From contig NZ_CAAHFB010000001.1 of assembly GCF_900880625.1 (NCBI RefSeq), positions 2,108,001 to 2,172,000 on the forward strand: 64,000 nt of DNA, written 5' to 3'. Every line of letters starts with the position of its first letter. Positions within the stretch are counted from its first letter, which is position 1. Origin of the DNA: Halorhabdus rudnickae (lineage in GTDB: Archaea > Halobacteriota > Halobacteria > Halobacteriales > Haloarculaceae). Made by a program: the position numbers and the translations under genes. Shown here in pieces: positions 62,108 to 64,000 of the stretch. The notes beneath the pieces were generated by a model. That model did not search any database. It was not told the origin of the DNA and was given only the letters and a program-made list of their open reading frames with translations.

Positions 62108-63052
62108 TCAGTCGTCGGAGGCGGCGACAGCACGCCTGGTCTTGTTCGCCCCGTCGCCCAGGTGATCGACGAGTTCGGCCTCGGTGACCGGCGGTCGATC
62201 ACTCGCGTCCAGGCCGACATCGCGAGCGATCCGAACCGGCGTCGGCGGTGTGAGGTTCGCCCGATCGAGCAGGGCGTCGTCGTAAAACACCTCGCGTGGG
62301 GTGCCGCCGCCGATCGCGTTGCCGTCGGCCATCACGCAGACCCGATCGGCCAGATCGGCGGCCGTATCGAGGTCGTGCGTCGAGAGGACGACGCTGATCC
62401 CTTCCTCGGCGCGAATGTCGCGCAAGCGCTCGGCAACCATCGCCGAGCGCTCGGGATCCAGCCCCGCGAACGGCTCGTCTAACACGATCACGCTCGGTTC
62501 CATGGCGAGGACGCCAGCGAGCCCCACGAGGCGCTTTTCGCCGCCGCTGAGGTAATGCGGGATCCGTTCTTCGAGATGGCTCGCGCCGACCGACGCCAGT
62601 GCGTCACGGGCGCGTTCGAGCGCCCCCTCGCCGGTCACGCCGTGGTTGTTGAGACCAAAGGCCACGTCGTCGACTACCGTCGGCGCGACCAGTTGTGTGT
62701 CCGGGTCCTGGAAGACGAATCCGACTTCCGAGCGGGCTAACTCGCGATTCTCGTCTGTGATCTCGGTACCGTGGACGACGAGCCGTCCCTCGTCGGGGAC
62801 CAGCGTTGCGTTGAGGTGTTCGAGACAGGTCGATTTCCCGGAGCCGTTACCGCCGACGACGGCGACAATTTCCTCTGGATAGACGCTGAACTCGATGTCG
62901 TGGACCCCGACGGTCCCGTCGGGATAGGTGTGTGACTGGCATTCGAGGTCTATTAGTGGCGTGTCATCGGTCATGGATTCGTCGGTCGTATCTGTGGCTC
63001 GGTAGGCGGACTGGATGTCGGTCGCTCCATCGGTTGTGTCGTCGTTGCTCAT
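62108..63052 (-). CDS. ECF/cobalt-type transporter ATPase (CbiO-like)
   Basis: A 314-residue ATPase. Walker A is GGNGSGKST (near 70-78), Q-loop FVFQDPDTQLVAPTV (the DPD-Q variant typical of CbiO/EcfA), signature YLSGGEKRLVGL, Walker B VIVLDEPFAGLDP and H-loop STHDLDT. An N-terminal hydrophilic extension of ~32 residues precedes the domain, but the start at 63052 is supported by the ATGA overlap with the upstream CbiQ gene. Internal ATG at residue 27 is an alternative. It energises import of cobalt, nickel or a vitamin with CbiQ. Confidence 0.93.
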   Translation of the reverse strand: MSNDDTTDGATDIQSAYRATDTTDESMTDDTPLIDLECQSHTYPDGTVGVHDIEFSVYPEEIVAVVGGNGSGKSTCLEHLNATLVPDEGRLVVHGTEITDENRELARSEVGFVFQDPDTQLVAPTVVDDVAFGLNNHGVTGEGALERARDALASVGASHLEERIPHYLSGGEKRLVGLAGVLAMEPSVIVLDEPFAGLDPERSAMVAERLRDIRAEEGISVVLSTHDLDTAADLADRVCVMADGNAIGGGTPREVFYDDALLDRANLTPPTPVRIARDVGLDASDRPPVTEAELVDHLGDGANKTRRAVAASDD

Positions 63053-63858
63053 GCGAGCACCCCCATGCTGGTTAGCACGTACGCGGCAACGAGCCCATAG
63101 GCCGCGAGGACGGCCGCCAGTTCGAGCAGCGACGGTCTCGGAATCGCACTGTTCATGGCGATGTCGCCGTCATATCCGCGGGCCTCCATCGAGGCGACGA
63201 GTCGTTCGGAGCGCTCGATCGCGGTCAGCATCGTCATTCCCAGCATGCGGGCGTAGAGGCCCCGGTTCGACCAGAACGTTGAGAGCGTCGCGCCGCGTGC
63301 CTGGGCCGCCTTGACGAGATCTTCGAGCGTTTCGAGCATGACGAACGTGAACCGGTAGGTCAACAGCGCGACCTGATCGATCGGACTCGGGAAGAGTCGA
63401 TCGAGGACCGTCGCGACGTCGGCGTACCGGGTCGTCATCGCCGTCGCGAGCACGAACGTGACGACCGTCAACGAGCGAGCGGCGAGTTCGACGACGAGCG
63501 TCGCCCCTGTCCAGGTGACTGAGAGACCGCCCAGTGGCGTCTCCAGGATGCCCCCGATCGGTGTCCCGGGTTCCATGATCAGCAGTGGCCCGCCGATGGA
63601 AACGACGAACAACGTGGGCAGGGTGAACCACCCGAGGAGCCGTCGAACCGGCAGGCCAGCCCCCACGTAGGCGACCAGGACCGCGCCGTAGAGACCGACC
63701 AGCGGGACGAGGTCCTCGAGGATCGTCACTGCCAGGACGAGCGCCCCAAGCAGCCCGATTTTCGTCCAGGGATTGAGTCGGTGCATCGGCCCCTCCTGGT
63801 GCTCGGCGTAGGCTGTCATCAGCCGGGGATCCGGAACGTGATTCGAGAGCGCCGTCAC
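63049..63858 (-). CDS. ECF/cobalt-type transporter transmembrane protein (CbiQ-like, EcfT)
   Basis: A 269-residue membrane protein: HRLNPWTKIGLLGALVLAVT at the N-terminus, several helices, and two Ala-Arg-Gly signatures (KAAQARGATLSTFW and ASMEARGYDGD) that couple to the ATPases. GTG 63858 is used because of its GTGA overlap with the upstream partial gene. The substrate-binding component is not fully in the window. A role in cobalt or nickel uptake is likely but biotin or another vitamin is possible. Confidence 0.92.
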   Translation of the reverse strand: MTALSNHVPDPRLMTAYAEHQEGPMHRLNPWTKIGLLGALVLAVTILEDLVPLVGLYGAVLVAYVGAGLPVRRLLGWFTLPTLFVVSIGGPLLIMEPGTPIGGILETPLGGLSVTWTGATLVVELAARSLTVVTFVLATAMTTRYADVATVLDRLFPSPIDQVALLTYRFTFVMLETLEDLVKAAQARGATLSTFWSNRGLYARMLGMTMLTAIERSERLVASMEARGYDGDIAMNSAIPRPSLLELAAVLAAYGLVAAYVLTSMGVLA

Positions 63859-64000
63859 GGGTATCGCCCTCCTTCGACCAGTCGGTCACCGTAGACGTAC
63901 AGGCCGACTCCGACCGCTGCCAGCAATCCTAAGAGGGCGAGCCATTCGAGCACAAGTCCGCCGTTTCGGATCGGGCCGGCGATGACGACCCCGCGACCGA
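63855..64000 (-). CDS. small membrane component of the ECF-type transporter, C-terminal part
   Basis: Partial gene running off the right end. The last ~48 residues are GVVIAGPIRNGG followed by one hydrophobic helix (about LVLEWLALLGLLAAVGVGLY) and a short tail ending GRYP. The stop overlaps the GTG of CbiQ (GTGA). Position and topology suggest a CbiN/PDGLE-like accessory or the C-terminus of a substrate-binding component. Too little is visible to name it. Confidence 0.55.
   Translation of the reverse strand, partial: GRGVVIAGPIRNGGLVLEWLALLGLLAAVGVGLYVYGDRLVEGGRYP

Noticed and set aside
1-64000. CRISPR array, rRNA operon, replication origin or complete insertion sequence
   Set aside because: No regular spaced repeats, rRNA sequence, Orc1/Cdc6 gene or recognisable transposase with terminal repeats was found.

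Overview
The window is chromosomal DNA from a haloarchaeon (class Halobacteria). The proteins are very acidic (Asp/Glu-rich) and encoded in GC-rich, GTC/GAC-heavy codons. Many genes have a TATA-like element about 25-35 nt before the start codon and no room for a leader. The window also carries archaeal hallmarks: TFB, MCM with inteins, Hel308, KEOPS Cgi121, TrmB and an Htr-type transducer. A large starch/maltodextrin locus together with class III PHA genes would fit a saccharolytic genus such as Halorhabdus, but the genus is inference.

Region 1 (1-28378) is an alpha-glucan utilisation island. It holds the 3' end of a glucan phosphorylase, a decayed alpha-glucosidase, MalQ, a head-to-head pair of GH13 cyclomaltodextrinase-like enzymes, and a chemotaxis-type transducer. 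A four-gene minus-strand operon follows: two tandem alpha-glucosidases, a trehalose-synthase-like enzyme and an amylosucrase with a C-terminal CBM20. Divergent from it runs a plus-strand Dpp/Opp-type ABC transporter (Tat lipoprotein, two permeases, one fused double ATPase), then a small membrane protein, a TrmB-family regulator and a GH31 glucosidase. Together these suggest import of oligosaccharides and intracellular conversion to glucose and glucose-1-phosphate. A pair of 17-nt direct repeats between the divergent operons is the best candidate operator.

Region 2 (28379-34011) holds a BofA-like membrane protein, tRNA-Pro(UGG) with a duplicated 3' end (attachment-site-like scar), a hairpin-rich non-coding stretch, a [3Fe-4S]-type ferredoxin, a zinc-ribbon protein, Hel308 and Cgi121. 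Region 3 (34012-37524) is a polyhydroxyalkanoate locus: PhaJ-like hydratase divergent from an AbrB-like regulator, phasin, PhaE and PhaC.

Region 4 (37525-50416) is mostly housekeeping. It contains MCM interrupted by two inteins of about 525 aa, TFB, a HIT protein, a GalT-like protein, two small membrane proteins, an aldo/keto reductase and IleS.

Region 5 (50417-64000) is accessory. Two near-identical FAD oxidoreductases, each with about 180 bp of conserved upstream DNA, flank an 8.5-kb block. The block holds a broken dihydrolipoamide-dehydrogenase-like gene, a thioredoxin-CcdA fusion, a TroA/FecCD/FecE-type importer translationally coupled and followed by a TrmO-FmdE fusion protein, and an MFS permease. 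An ECF-type (CbiO/CbiQ) transporter follows on the minus strand and runs off the window. The TrmO-FmdE fusion and its transporter are the most promising uncharacterised system here.
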